Positions 49,501-62,300 of a stretch of DNA of 64,000 nt are shown piece after piece. Each line of letters begins with the position of its first letter. Position 1 is the first letter of the stretch. The stretch covers positions 55,250,964-55,314,963 of the forward strand of contig OX104117.1 in assembly GCA_944474755.1 (NCBI GenBank), written 5' to 3'. Source of the DNA: Limnoperna fortunei (taxonomy: Eukaryota; Mollusca; Bivalvia; Mytilida; Modiolidae). Position numbers and translations under genes: made by a program. A model generated the notes under the pieces. The model did not search any database. It worked only from the letters and a program-made list of their open reading frames with translations, and was not told the origin of the DNA.

Positions 49501-49752
49501 TGAAAGTTAAATGACAATATATGTGGGGGACACTGTTTATAATATTTAATTGTATCTTTAGATTCATTCATTCTTTTATGGTGTTATGGTGTTGAAAATG
49601 TCTTCAGTCAATAACTATCCAGTGACATTTCTTTTTTTTTTCCAGCTATCTGCGTTGATGGAACTTTTCATAAATATGTGTTCACTACCAATGGTAACTG
49701 TAACAGAGAGGCTTATGACAACTTTTTAGAAATGGGAGACGATTTAGAATGA
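37586..49752 (+). CDS. WDR45: WDR45 / WIPI4 autophagy beta-propeller
   Basis: WIPI4 is a PROPPIN that binds phosphoinositides on forming autophagosomes and works with ATG2. Coding exons: 37586-37631, 38241-38315, 40103-40207, 40630-40729, 41752-41846, 42118-42191, 45853-45975, 46787-46872, 47397-47498, 48079-48197 and 49646-49752. All sites are GT-AG and all phases join, giving 343 codons; human WDR45 has about 360. Landmarks are [24 protein letters not shown], the lipid-binding FRRG at residues 224-227, [20 protein letters not shown], and the end [13 protein letters not shown]. Exon patterns such as RRGADPA and CINFSHDS resemble WDR45 more than WDR45B. An acceptor at 37538-37539 suggests that the start exon also carries 5' UTR and that a non-coding exon lies upstream. 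Introns hold tandem repeats, a hAT-like element, satellite and a retroelement. Confidence 0.95.
37915..38015 (-). mobile_element. SINE fragment, tRNA-like half
   Basis: 'tagcaatccttgtcaactaagattgag', 'gagacttgaacctgc' (B-box complement) and 'aactacctcaacc' match the head half of the SINE in WDR45 intron 1. The other half is absent. Confidence 0.5.
38970..39500 (+). repeat. 161-bp tandem repeat with TCAAGGTCA sites
   Basis: 'ggaccataactcaaaaagtt'-type starts lie at about 38984, 39145, 39306 and 39460, giving periods of 161, 161 and 154 bp. The first three units contain 'taccataagagg.ggaac', 'attgattttgggg' and 'gttcaaggtcaaggtcaca'; the fourth is truncated. The array lies in WDR45 intron 2. 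It is non-coding. Confidence 0.85.
42360..42450 (-). mobile_element. SINE fragment, degraded
   Basis: 'cctttgacaggaaaactgacaatcc', 'attaaggttggag' and 'cctgcagtaaggctgg' resemble the middle and head of the SINE. It directly precedes the hAT-like copy C. Confidence 0.4.
42547..43344 (+). mobile_element. hAT-like element, copy C (best preserved)
   Basis: It is 798 bp long. The left end CAGGGCTCACCACACT and the reverse complement of the right end, CAGGGGTCACCACACT, differ at one of 16 bases. TGGTAAA flanks both sides (42540-42546 and 43345-43351). CAGGG termini and a duplication of about 8 bp suggest hAT, but only 7 bases match. Subterminal repeats of 'gtcgccct' (left) and 'cttctccct' (right) occur. 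No transposase, so it is non-autonomous. It lies in WDR45 intron 6. Confidence 0.75.
43345..44189. other. Intronic sequence, nothing recognised
   Basis: WDR45 intron 6 between the hAT-like copy and the satellite. I see no repeat or exon. Confidence 0.35.
44190..44647 (+). repeat. Satellite block, locus 2 (same family as 8.9-11.3 kb)
   Basis: 'gggtacatattttgtgtaatcaac', 'cctacagcttt.aa', 'ccctgaaacatcacagaaagattgcac' and 'ttgtgcacctgctatta' match the units at 8881-10027 in order and orientation. It has about two and a half units and lies in WDR45 intron 6. The array resumes at 45160 ('tttcagcaaattttatagatggtacc') to about 45240. Confidence 0.7.
44648..45159 (+). mobile_element. Short retroelement (SINE-like) with 12-bp target duplication
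   Basis: TCTTTCAGCAAA occurs at 44636-44647 and at 45160-45171, exactly flanking 512 bp. The element is GC-richer than its surroundings and ends with 'atatagctgaaatattgctg', 'gcgttaaacacc' and (ATCA)n, as expected for a poly-purine or simple-repeat tail after target-primed reverse transcription. It is non-coding: the longest frame is 69 codons with no reverse transcriptase motif. The 3' end resembles a mollusc short-retroelement tail that I recall, but the name is not certain. Confidence 0.75.
45160..45240 (+). repeat. Satellite locus 2 resumes after the retroelement
   Basis: It begins with the second copy of the 12-bp target site and continues the broken satellite unit ('aattttatagatggtaccac'). 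Similarity fades after about 45240. Confidence 0.6.
47838..47997 (+). repeat. 54-60 bp tandem repeat beside WDR45 exon 10
   Basis: 'ggagacaatcggaggtaatac' and 'attgtaataattgtaatcct' recur with starts at 47838, 47898 and 47952. The last two units are almost identical at 54 bp; the first has a 6-base insertion. The block ends about 80 bases before the exon 10 acceptor. Confidence 0.85.
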
Positions 49753-49789
49753 GGAAAAGAATTACTGTTTTTAACATACATGGACTGTA

Positions 49790-49795
49790 AATAAA
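49790..49795 (+). terminator. Candidate WDR45 poly(A) signal
   Basis: AATAAA lies 38 bases after the TGA. This would give a very short 3' UTR; further AATAAA motifs downstream (for example near 49915) could be used instead. Confidence 0.35.
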
Positions 49796-52700
49796 CATAA
49801 CAGAACATACCTGAACATCAGATGTATAAATTGTGTTTCAGTATTGGATTTTTTCCTTTCTGTCTTAAACTTTAAGTTACCGTTAATGAAGTCATCTGAT
49901 GAAATAATAATCATGAATAAATTACTTGTACCAATAGAAATCTCTGTTAAAATTTAGGGGTTTCATATAGACATGAATTGATTTTATTTTTATTCTCTTT
50001 TATATTTGTTTGTTTTTCATAAAACACTACAGTTATTGTTATATTAATGGACAAATGAATTGTTATTGTTTTATAATGGTGATGTTTGTGTGTAATTAAT
50101 CAGTTCTGACCGTTGTTTATTAAGTTTCATACCCATGTTTATATTTCCTATTATACTTTGTCTATTGCAGGTTATGCCCCTTTGTAGTATTTTCAGTTTA
50201 TCTTATTCCATTTGCTGATTGTATTTTTTCTGTGCTTAAGCTGTTTCAGTGGTTACATAAAATACTAAATCATCTGAGAGTGTACAAAAATTATTTAATC
50301 ATTTTTAGATATAAAATAGTTCATTTCTGTGCAATATACTCTTTGGAATGTTCATGTACCAATATATCCCTGTATTTTTCAATGGAGCAGTTTTAAATCT
50401 CTTAATTTGATGGTTGTATTTTATACTTTTATCACATACAATAAGTTCGCTTGGTTTCATTGGAGTACAGTTTGCACTATATGGTTATGTGTATTGACAT
50501 AAGAAAGGTTTGGCTTTGAAAATGGGAAAAGGTGAGAATCTGCCAAGTCATTCTACATTTTTCAATTTAAACGGCATGATTCAAGTGACATCCAGATCCA
50601 GTTTACCAAGCTTTTCAGCATGTCAATAGCCTTAGGCTTAGGATACCAGAAAAAGAAATATATGGTCACTGATTGTCTATCACAAAAAATGGCTTTAACA
50701 TTTAAGCTATTTTAATAGAATTGCAGGACAAAACACACTATATCCCTTAGTAGTAACTCCTAAACGTACCATAATGCAGCAGATAAGGGGTTTTCTCCTC
50801 AATAAAAAATCAAATATTGCATGCCTTTTCAAATAGTAGGTAAACAAACAAGGGTCATTGTGATATTATTGCTTTTTATTAAAGATGTGTATTAAAAAAT
50901 AATAAGATTATTGTATTGATTTTATATATTATGAGATTACTGGACCTACATGTTCTAATTGGCTGAAACATGTTGGTTATCATTTTAACTAGTACACATA
51001 TATGTAAACAATTTGGGCCAGCACAAAAAGGGTTGCATTAAGGTATCCGACCCATAATTAGTCACCGTTCAATTTTATTTTTTCAACCATGAAATACAGC
51101 TTAATTAAATCAATGTATTGCTAATTAATGATAAAATAAAATATATCGTTTTATTTTGAGTCAGTGTTGATTATAAGTAAGTCGCATCTAAAAAAAAAAA
51201 CTTAAGCCCAAAACATCAAAACATGTTGAAAGCCAAATGACAGTAAAATGTGTGGACTTGTCAATATTTTGAAATTGTGTCTGACAACATAAAAAGCCAA
51301 GGTTTCCAGTAACACGAACATCTAAAAATGGCTGACTGGAGCCGATTTAATTGAATTTGTTTTTAAAAGAAAGATTTTTACATATTTTCATGTTTTTCGT
51401 AAAATAAAGGTATGCCCAACTAATGTAAAAAAAATTGGTTGAATCAGCTGACAAAAATGTGGAAAATTCATGGAATGAATCAAGTTGCGAAATTTTTAAG
51501 AAAAAAATGAGCTACCAATTTTTATGGTTGTAGCATGAAAGTAAGTACATATAGATCAACAAATATTGCAGTTGTCAAGAAATTCTTGTAAAACTATATT
51601 GCCAGTTATAACAAAATGGCATGGATTATATTTATTTTGGCCACTTTAATTTTAACCGATAGTCCCACAAGACAATTTTAAGTACTAAATATGAAACGTG
51701 TATGCCTTGGAAAGCAAATAAACAAAACTTCGCCTGTGCCTAAATGCATACAAGACTTACCAGCATCTGTACAGTCTGACCATGGACCATAGTGGGTAGC
51801 ATGTATGAAATTTGACCATAGTGAGTAGCATGTTAGGAGTTTGACCTTAGTGAGTAGCATGTATGTAGTGTGCTATGCCACTTGCATTTTAAGATCTTTT
51901 TTTTCTGTTTCTGAAAAAGGGAAGTATATTGTAGTTGCTACAAAAGGCAAATTTCTGTCCCCACTCAATATTTTTGGGAGTGGCTGAAAAAATGTTCTCG
52001 CCTCAGGCCAATCACATTTCAAGGGTGGATTTATTCCTCAACTTGTTATCAACCTGATTGTACCTAAAATAACTGCTTTCTCTACTGCATAATTATTTTT
52101 ACATGTAAACACTACATGGATCTAGATCTTGTGAGGGGTTACCTGTACCTATAAACTTTGTTCTAGAGTTACAATTTCATTTTTATTGTGGGATGACAAC
52201 ATACTTGTTTTCCTTTACTAATCTTTAAGGTGAATTGTTTCTGTAACAGTACCAGTTGAACAATATTGTGTAAAACTGTATTGGACCAGAACAAGACCTT
52301 CATTTTTGCTTGCTTCATTGCAAACAATAAACATACAAGATTAGTTTATTTTTCAGTGTTGTTCAGCATGCAGTTATAAATGTTTCCCAACTTTGTCTCT
52401 GATAGTCCTTAATCTACTTCATGAATGTTGTGTGGCAAGTCATTATTATAAAATTGCATCCAAACCACAATTGCACTTTCTTCAAACAATTTCTAGGACC
52501 TTTAGATGATCCTGTAGGTAGATAATAAAATTGTTAGTTTTGTTAAACGCAGTTACATAATACAAAAATGAGGTTATTTTGGATTTGAGCTATTTTTATC
52601 ATAAAATCTATGTTTTATTTTGATGTGTTAAATTTTAGCACCTTTGATACTTGTTTCTTTAAATGGCAGTAGTGAGAAAGGTTATTATATGTAATATATA

Positions 52701-53900
52701 CTGGTATATAATTTGCAAGGACAGTGCGTTTCCATTTAAGGATCTAGCTATGACCCCTTAAATGATGTTGTTTTATTTGATTATGTAATTACCACACATT
52801 TCATATAAAACAAATGTTTATAATCATCCTTCTGTCAGTAAACAGATTTAAAATTTTAATTCTTTTTTTATTCAAGCAGTACATATTGATTGAATGAAAA
52901 TAAAGGTGTTATTTTTATGATCAAGAACAGCATTTAATTGTACATAAACTGTTTAGTAATGTTTTGCCTATTTTAATGACAATGTCCCTCCATCCTATAT
53001 AGATCATAGGATTTAACCTGCTCCAGTCTGAAGAATGTCATGCAAGAAAATTGGTTTTAGTTCTCTAGTTTTTCAATGATGGATATTGTCCATTTATGTG
53101 TGTACAGAGAACATAAACAAGTGAACAAGTGGCGATATTGTTTATTCATAATTTCTATCAAATAGGAGTGAAATTTTTCACACACAACTCCTCAACATTT
53201 TTACAGTCCAAAATAAAAAAAATCATGGTATTGAATGAATGCACGTTGAGATATGATAAACAAATTTCACTTGTCTTGGGTACAACATCCAAGTTAAACA
53301 AAAGAATTCCTTCCAAAACAATGTGTTTGTAGGAATTAATAGAAAGAAGACATTTTATCATACTGTAAGACTTTTATCCAAGAATCATGATTTAATATTT
53401 TTCTTTCTGTTGGATTAATAGAAAAGAGGCATATGAAAATCACGCTGTTAATATACATGATGTAATAATCTAGCTGCATTCCTGAAGGAATTGGAACACC
53501 GATACTAAAAATTATGCAAACTTTCAAACTGTTCAAGTTTGCATTTAGTCTCGTTCCTGGTGCAATTATCTAAACATATATTTTATGTACATTAGTTGTT
53601 TTAATTATACATACTGTAGTAAATTATGCAGTTGCAAGTAAACTGGTACATGTACTACCATTGTAGTAAATTACACATGTCCAGTGAATGTACAGTTACA
53701 GTCAACCAAATATTCAATAAGTTATTTATTACTAGTACAATTAACTTAGCCTCAACTTGAAACAAAGAGCTGTAAAATGATTATTTAAATGCACACATTT
53801 ATATGCTCCAGTAATCTATATAATACAAACACATTCCAATGAAAATTCACAAAAAATGAATGAAGCAAATTATATTAAATGATCAATGAATTTATTCATG
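49796..53900. other. Tail-to-tail intergenic region and possible long 3' UTRs
   Basis: No coding exon is recognised between WDR45 and the J-protein gene. Both genes end towards this region. Apart from the small tandem repeat at 51779-51870 I see no structured element. Confidence 0.4.
51779..51870. repeat. 30-bp tandem repeat, three units
   Basis: Variants of 'gaccatagtgagtagcatgt' recur three times at a spacing of about 30 bases, separated by 'atgaaattt' / 'taggagttt'. Confidence 0.75.
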
Positions 53901-56380
53901 AAAACGATGACTTTTGTTTCAACAACAATTTCGAACTTATGCACATTATTACATTAATTCAGTGAGGTATTTATAAAATGATTTGCTTCTAACCTCTGGT
54001 CTTTTTTTACATTCACCAACAAGTGTTAAAATGTTTATAAATAGACGCTTAAATATATGTATAAAATGTACAATGTACATATCTTCATTCATACTCCTGG
54101 CATATAAAACATATATAGACATGCACAGCATGTACGAACAGTCACACTTATATTTACATACAACAAAACAGTCCTTGGAATATCTGTGTGGAATAAATAA
54201 TGTGCTTCCATTTATAGAAAGAAAGAAAATATTATATTTAATTATACACAATTGCACATTACATTTTATTCAAAAAAAAGATGATAAGCAAAAATCAAAG
54301 TCAAGCTATTATTGAAATACAATTTTAGCACAAACAGTAAAGAAAATTCCATACTAAGGGTCTTCTTCATGTGGAATCTAATGCCATTTTTTGAACAACT
54401 CAAATTCAAATTTGCCTGGTTTGTAGAAGGACTCAATTGGTTCATCAAGTGCACTTGACTTATTGAGGTTTGCTTGCTTTGAACCATTTAAGTATGTAAG
54501 TGTATAATTAACAGTAATTCATAGTTTGATAGTAGGAATATTTTATATTCTTGCTTTCTATGAAGTGAAGCATGCAAAAACATTATTCAGATTAATTCTT
54601 CTCTGGTTAAACATAAACTAAAAAAACTGGATGCAATTCACACTAGTCGATACCTCCTGGTTCCTTTTGTCAAAGAAAGTCCATGTTTATGCAAGGGGAA
54701 AGCGCAAAATGTCATTTAGATATAATGTAAAATATATGGTGCACAACAGCACTATGTGCAAAAGATTTGTGAAAACTTAATTAAATTGCAGTGCCATAGT
54801 AGGAGATAGCTACCCACAAGAGTAGTGGTTAGACACCCCATTACTATATACCAACTACTTCCTAAGTAGAAGTACTGTGAATGATAGTTCAATACAATTT
54901 ACAACCATTTAACATTTCCTATGTTATTTTATAGAGATATTTGAGATACACACAGATTACTGTGGGTATTCAATAAGGAATTTTAGAACATTTAATAGTT
55001 TGTTAGTAGGACATGAAATTGATAAAAATTTTCTTAAATAATCAAGTCCTAAGTATATTTAAGACCCTGCTACACAGTAGTTATAATCGCATTTAGACAT
55101 TTCACTCATTTAACAAACACAACATCATACTTAAATACATGTTTTATGTTTATCATAATTATGAGGTTTTTGTTGATTTCATCATCCCTTGGTATATATA
55201 TACCTATATATATAGATAGTTTGAAATAGTTTAAAATAAAAACTTTCCTTTTAAATTCACATCTATAATTGTTAAAGCAGTTAAGAGAACAAGTAATTTG
55301 CTATTGTAGGCCTTATTTTGTAAGTGCCATTTCTAGGCACAAAATATCTTTAACCAACCAAAATGACACATGTATTGTTGAAGATGACAACTATGAATGT
55401 TGTATTTGCATTCAACCCCAATCTGATTTGTGGTCTTTATTTTAAAACAAATGCAACAAGAATTAAAGTGCAGAAAAAAACCCCACTAATTTCATGATAT
55501 AGAACATCAGAAAAAAGTATTATTATCATATTTAAAAAATCACTACAGATATGTACTATTTTAACACCTTTCATGGTTAATCAAGAAATGAAGGTGTTTA
55601 CAATAATGCTTTTAGAATTTTTTCATACTGATTGTAATAATATGAAATACAAACCATCAAAAATGACTGTGGTCTTAAAGTGAAAACTATAAAGAGCTAC
55701 TCCAAGATATTCAAACAAATATGATAAATTAGAGACCCTGAATGTCAGCATTTAAATAAAGCAACACACATGAATTTGACAGATAAAAGCCAGGTAACTA
55801 GACCATCTAAAGTTAACGAAGTTATTGCATTTCAATGCAAAATATTATGTAAACCTTTGGCTTGTGCAAACTTCCTTTGAGTGGAAAAAATTGAAATATC
55901 TAAGATTGTTTACATGTTATTATGAACAAAAATTACTTAGAAATCACAGAAATTATATAAAATAACAAAGAAAGTATAAGATGCAGCATATGTTTCCCCT
56001 TTAACATAAAAATGGCTTAAAACTGTCTTACTTTAAATATGAACAATATAAAAAAACTTTTAGTAAACAATAATAAATATTAAAACTATAGAACACCCGT
56101 GGTAATTTTCCTCTGGTTATTTATGTAGTGTTGCACAAGAGACAGAAAATAACTGTCTAAAAAAAGAATTCGAAAGAATTTGTTGCTTATTGTCACAAGG
56201 TAACATGATCAATGTGGACAAAGAATCAATAAAATCTGGATTATACCATATACAGAAATGAATAGCAATTTTAATGAAACTAAACAACATGTAAATGAAA
56301 GTGTTTTCTTTTAAACATATAACTAAAAACATAAAGTTTTGTATCACAAATATTACAATAACAAATCATAATAATAATTA
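53901..56380. other. Probable 3' flank or UTR of the J-protein gene
   Basis: AT-rich with several minus-strand AATAAA motifs (for example 55436-55441). No coding exon is recognised. Which motif is used cannot be told from the sequence. Confidence 0.35.
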
Positions 56381-59300
56381 TTATGCATATATCTCTTGTA
56401 ATCTGTCACATGAAGGTGTCTCCATTTTTGAAGCTTTGTCATATAATTTAGCATCTGCATAATTTCTTGCTTTCCATAACATATTTTCTTCTGCAAAACA
56501 CAATAACATATTATAAAACTACTTAATTTCTTAACTTAGGTTATGATCTTTTTGATGCCCAGAGTTTTAAAAGCATGCAATGTGGCACACTTTTCATATT
56601 ATATTTTATATGTTTATAAAATTGTTAGCTGTATAGAAATTTCTCTCAAAAATATTTAAATGAAATAAAAGAAAATGGGGCTTTCCCAAAGGAGCACATT
56701 TTATGACTGCATCAGGCTGCCAAATGAAATTATGAAGCTTTGTGGATCTTACATTTATTTGTCACCACATTCTTGTAAAGACAACACAAGTGTTTGACCA
56801 TATTTTTCAAGTCTTAACACATAGGAAAACTGATACACAAAACTGACAGCTATTGCGAAAGTGTCATTGTTCATCAGGTAACAATTTTCATTGTTTGCAA
56901 GGCAAGGCTGATCCGGAAATTAAAGAAGAAAAACGAAAATAATTGTTGATGACCAATATGTTTATAATATGGACAAGGCATCATAAAATTTGACCTATTC
57001 AACTTTGATGTATTGTATAAACTTACTATAGCTTCTTTCTCTCCAACAATTATTTCGTAAATTTGAAATAAATTCTTCCTCCACTTGTCGTTCTATTCTT
57101 CTTAATTCTGCTCGACCATCCAGTACATAATCTTTTTTCATATAATATGGTATATTTAAGTTACTGGTTTTTTTACTTATAGAATATTTACTGAAAAAAG
57201 AAAACATAACATGATTTATTATCTATATAATTTGTTTTACTATCCTATCACTGGAGTATGCATCATAAAAATGTTTAGTTCTTAAACTTCAATAAATTGC
57301 AAAATTTATCAAATTTGCCATCAAAACTTGTTTTGGGGTTCAGTGTTACAGTCTCATGTATTGGTATATATAAACTGTCCTTTTTTTAAAATGAAACATT
57401 GATGTGCAGATTTAATGTATAATAGCTAATAATTGGATAAAAAACTGTTGAATCTGTTTTTTTGTTTGAATGTTGTTTAGCATCACTTTCAGCTATTTTT
57501 AAGGTCTATCATGGCATCCTGTTTTTATTGGGGTAGGAAGCCGTAGTACCCAGAGAAAACCCCCTACCTTCAGTAGGAAAACTAGTAATCCTTGTCAATT
57601 AAGATTGGAGTCGAACCCACCCTGCCTACAATGAGGCTCGAACCCGCAATTTCAGTGTAGACAGACCATGTGATCAAAAGCAGACGAACTACTTTAACCC
57701 CTCGGCCATGGTTGAATCTGTATGTACAAGTAAAAAAATAAATTATAGGTTCTTTTTTTTCTATGAAACCAATTAGGCAAATAAACTGTCAAATCCATAA
57801 AGATAAATGATACTCAACAATAAAAATCATCACAATTATATGTGTTATACAGCACATGTTTGAATGTAAATAAATTCATTATACATGTATATAATTCTGT
57901 ACACTGCGGCCAAGATGGATTCGGCAAAGTCCATGAAAAAACATGGCCGAACGCGATGCTGCAATCAACTTTTTTAGTGATAATTGTCGGCGAACGTTCC
58001 GTGACCAAAATGACTGCAGAATCGTCTATTAATGGACTTCGCGGTATTGCTGAGATAAACATGGCACTTGTACAGGGCATATGTTTTAACTGCAGAAATT
58101 CCTAATGAAAGTTTTTGTTGCAGAAAGGCAAACATTTTACAAGCCTCGTTACTCATACGTCTTTATTTTATGTTTTCATTTCACATAATTGTACATTCAA
58201 CAGATTCTTTTTTGTGTGAATTCTATAAAAATCAGACATGCACGGAGTGAGAAATCATGTTTCAATTGTTGGTCTCTTTGAATACCTGATGAGATTAGAT
58301 TAATGGACAGATAGGTGTGCCAAAGCTAACACACCTATTCTAAAATATCAATAGGTGAGGCGGGAATCACTTAATGAATGGGAGGAGCAAACAACTATAA
58401 GTGACACATGTCGCTGGCTGACGACATCAAAATTCACGGTTGCAACTAATTGTACAGAATTCCTTTAAAAATGAAGTAAATATGTGTTTTTAACAATATT
58501 CCACTAAAACCTACGACTGCCAAAGTTTTGAAAACGTGTGGAAAAAAATTTGGTTCCAATGTGTTTGAGACAATAAAACCTTCTGGTCGGCGTAGTTTTT
58601 TAAATTACACTGAAAGTCTATGTGTTGGTTACATTCATCGATTAACACCAATCACCTGAACAGGAAGCCAGGGGGACATTTTTTTATTATATAATTATGA
58701 AATTTACCGTAATTCATACCTTTCAACTCTTACAAACATTTATACACGCGTATATTAGTTGACCCCACAATAAAATCGCAGGTGTTCCTTGATCAATGGG
58801 CCGTTCTATTTTGCATTCGGTGATCGACAGGTATCCTAATTCCTCTGGGCACCATAAGGAAAGGTGTTTTACGCCATCGAGTTATTAACACCTGCTGTTT
58901 ATATTATAAGAGTTGAAACACACCTTTATTGTATAAATATTTACTATATCTGTTTTTGTTACCCGTTTTTTACAAATTAATATGAAAATATTTATTATGT
59001 AAAACAATTAATAAAGTACCCTTCTTGAACATGTTTTTACTGATGATCTGGAAAGAATTAATACATAACTGAATGGTTTAATGACAGGAACAATACACTA
59101 TCTTCAAAATAAAGTATTTATCAAATGCAGTCCATGACAATTACGTTTACGTTCGCGGACATATGGAAGAAATCGCAGATCCATTGGGGACATCATATGA
59201 TGAATGATGAACTTCTGTCCATCAGGAATGTCCGTGTATTACAAACGGTGCCCATCATGGACTCACTGACTTGGAGTAATCCGTTTTGGCTGTAGTGTTA

Positions 59301-62300
59301 ATAATGTCAATCAATGTTATGTCAACAACCCTTCTTTATTTGCTTAGGTCAAGATTGTTTCTTTTACTGATAGTGTTTTTTTTTTATCCCAGCAAGATTT
59401 TAAAAACATCTATTTTAATATTTAAATATGACCTTGTCTCTATTACTTACTCTGACTGCTGTAAACTATACATAGGTTCACTAACCAGGAAACTGCTGAG
59501 TATTGATAGAAAGACTAACAATAAAATTGGCGCTAGCTGTAACAATAATGTGTAGCTGGCCTGAAACAAACAAAACTAGATATCAGTGAGATGGTATCCA
59601 TGTCTGTGGGCCCTGCTGACCTTAAGGTCAGAGGTCATCAATCATAATCTTAATATTATCAGTCCATAACCAAATATCAAAAGCCTACCTCAAAAGACGA
59701 AAAAGTTCTGGGCCAGACATGATTTTGGACAGATGGACAGACTGGTCACTATGGGGCGTCTGACACTAAGTGGTGGAGCCTAATGAATAATCAAATATGA
59801 CATAAGCACCACCTAACAGATAAATTTTTTCTTGAGTCAGGAAATAACTGAATGTATAGCATGAAAATCTTAGAAGTCTCACAACAATTGCATTAGTGTC
59901 TAGCAAAAATTAGTTTGATCAGATATATTTTTGGATATGCATGCCTAATAGCTGTAATAATACAGCTACCAGCCTGAATGTCCATCAGGATGGAAAGTAA
60001 ATACACAATATAAATATGGCTGCTGCAAGCAATAACAATAGTTTGGCTAGTCAGAAATATTTCTTGCAATATGATCAAATATTTCTTATTTCTGTTGCCA
60101 GAGTATAGGTAAAATTTACTTGTGTGTAATGTAAACATATCTATGTTTAAAAAATTGTAATTATGTGATTTGTGCTGCAAGATGTAACATGTTGCTGGCA
60201 GAAATGGATTCACTGATTGACATATAACTTGTGATTTGTAATAAACAAGCTTATGTTAGAGACCATTCATAAATACATACATCATTACTGACATGTTCCT
60301 GTCTCTGGAAATGATAGGCATTTCTGTTATTGTGATGATGATGCGAATGTTGTCTATATACATTATCTGAAAAAAAGATACCAGTCTAGAAATTCCTGAA
60401 CTATAGATCAATAGAAATTGAGCACATTTATGTTATTCTGAGTTAATTAAATGATCTTTTTCCTTTTCAAGGATCCTTGTTTAACAATGGCTCATAAAAA
60501 AAAATACAAACACAAAATTCCAGTTTTTGGGTTTTTATCTTTAGGCTGATTACTTTTCGTCTTGTCATTTAAGACATTTGAGACAGCACACAGAAAGAAA
60601 CAAAAGAAGTCTGATATGTAAAAATGACAATTTTAAAATAAGAGAATTAAAATGAACACAGTTAGCTTTAACTCAGTTCGCTCGAACACCCATGATTTCT
60701 CGCAAACCTATGCAAGTACGAAGCTTTCTCCTTATATAATGAATGTAAAACTGCTAAATTTCACGAACACATATTTCTCGAAAACTTGAACTAAATTAGA
60801 ATTCCCTATTGTGAAGATACATTGTAAAAACCATGAACAACTCTAACTAAAATTTTAGATGGCTTGGGTCATAAAAGATGTGTAAATTGAAGACAAACTG
60901 TCATATCAAACTTCTAATTTCTCAAACAATTTTCAACGGCCCCTTCATGTTCGAGCCATCAAAGATCGACTGTATTAATTATTTTCAGATTACATGCTAA
61001 AACGCTAACTGAATCAGGATGTGTTAATCACAATGCTAACCTGAACATATTTATTCTTGATAAACATGTTACAAATGGAAATAAGAGAAGAACTGGCCCA
61101 GCTGACCTTAAGGTCAAGGTCAAAGGTCATCAACCATGTATGCGACATATTTCCTTGATATTATCTACACAGATTTCAAATATCAAAAGCCTACCTTGAA
61201 AGATAAAAGTTACAGCCTTGACATGAATTTGTCATTCAGAAAACAATTATGTGACCTAAGGTCAAAGCTCAAAGTCATAGGTCAGCAACCATGGTATGCG
61301 ACACATCGCCTTTATATTGTCTACAAACATTCCAAATATCAAAAGCCTATCCCAAAAGATAAAAAAGTTACTGCCCGGACATGAATTTGTAATTCAGAAA
61401 GCAATAATGTGACCTAAGGTCAAAGTTCAAATTCAAAGGTCAGCAAGCATGGTATACAAGACATCGCCTTGATATTATCTACACACATACAAATATCAAA
61501 AGCCTACCTCAAAAGATAAAAAAATTACAGCCCAGATATGAATTTGTCATGCAGAAAGCAATAATGTGACCTTTAGGTCAAAGTTCAAGGTCAAAGGTGA
61601 TCAACCACAGTATGTGACACATTGCCTTGATATTATCTACCAACATTCCAAATATCAAAAGCCTACCTCAAAAGATAAAAAGTTACACCCCTGACACGAT
61701 TAGTTTTGAACGGAGGCACGCACGGACGGAGGAACGGACATACTGATCACTATAGGGCGTCAGCCACAAAGTGGCGGGGCCCTAATTAACTGTTCTATTG
61801 CAGATAAATTTTTTCCAAGCTACTGGAAGGGTTGACAAGCTCATTTTTATTTACCTAACTAAGAAAGGGCACAGTTACTTGTTGTTTAACATGTCATTTT
61901 TGCACCATACTAAAGAATTCTCATGATGGGAAATGATGGTCATTTTTGAGGGTCTGAATGTCAAAGTAATTTGATGAGAAAGGGGCAGAATGTCAAGGTA
62001 CTACCACCAGAATTTTAACTGTTTTTAATGGAATTTAAAGATAGAAATACATAGTATTTCCCCACCTAGAATTGTTCTCTGAACCACCAGATATTTTTTG
62101 CTGAAAAAGCCCTTAATAAACATTCTATAGATCTATATATATTATATGCTAACCTCGATGTCTGTACAAATTATCTGAAAAACAAGATAAAGCTATACAA
62201 ATTGGCTCCAAGTCAAATAAGAAAACAATACAGATATCATAACAAGAGCCAGATGTTACCACATTATTTTATGTATTGTGCAATGTTTGAAGACAACAAG

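Noticed and set aside
37586..49752. Calling the beta-propeller gene WDR45B (WIPI3)
   Set aside because: Blocks such as [19 protein letters not shown] and the end GTFHKYVFT...CNREAYD fit WDR45/WIPI4 better. A tree with both paralogues would settle it.
53983..54315. 110-codon plus-strand frame overlapped by a 102-codon minus-strand frame
   Set aside because: Low-complexity, AT-driven frames with no domain or splice support, in the region between convergent genes.
57633..57710. tRNA gene suggested by A- and B-box-like sequences
   Set aside because: The cloverleaf is not closed, and the segment is the head of a dispersed SINE with an A-rich tail and target duplication.
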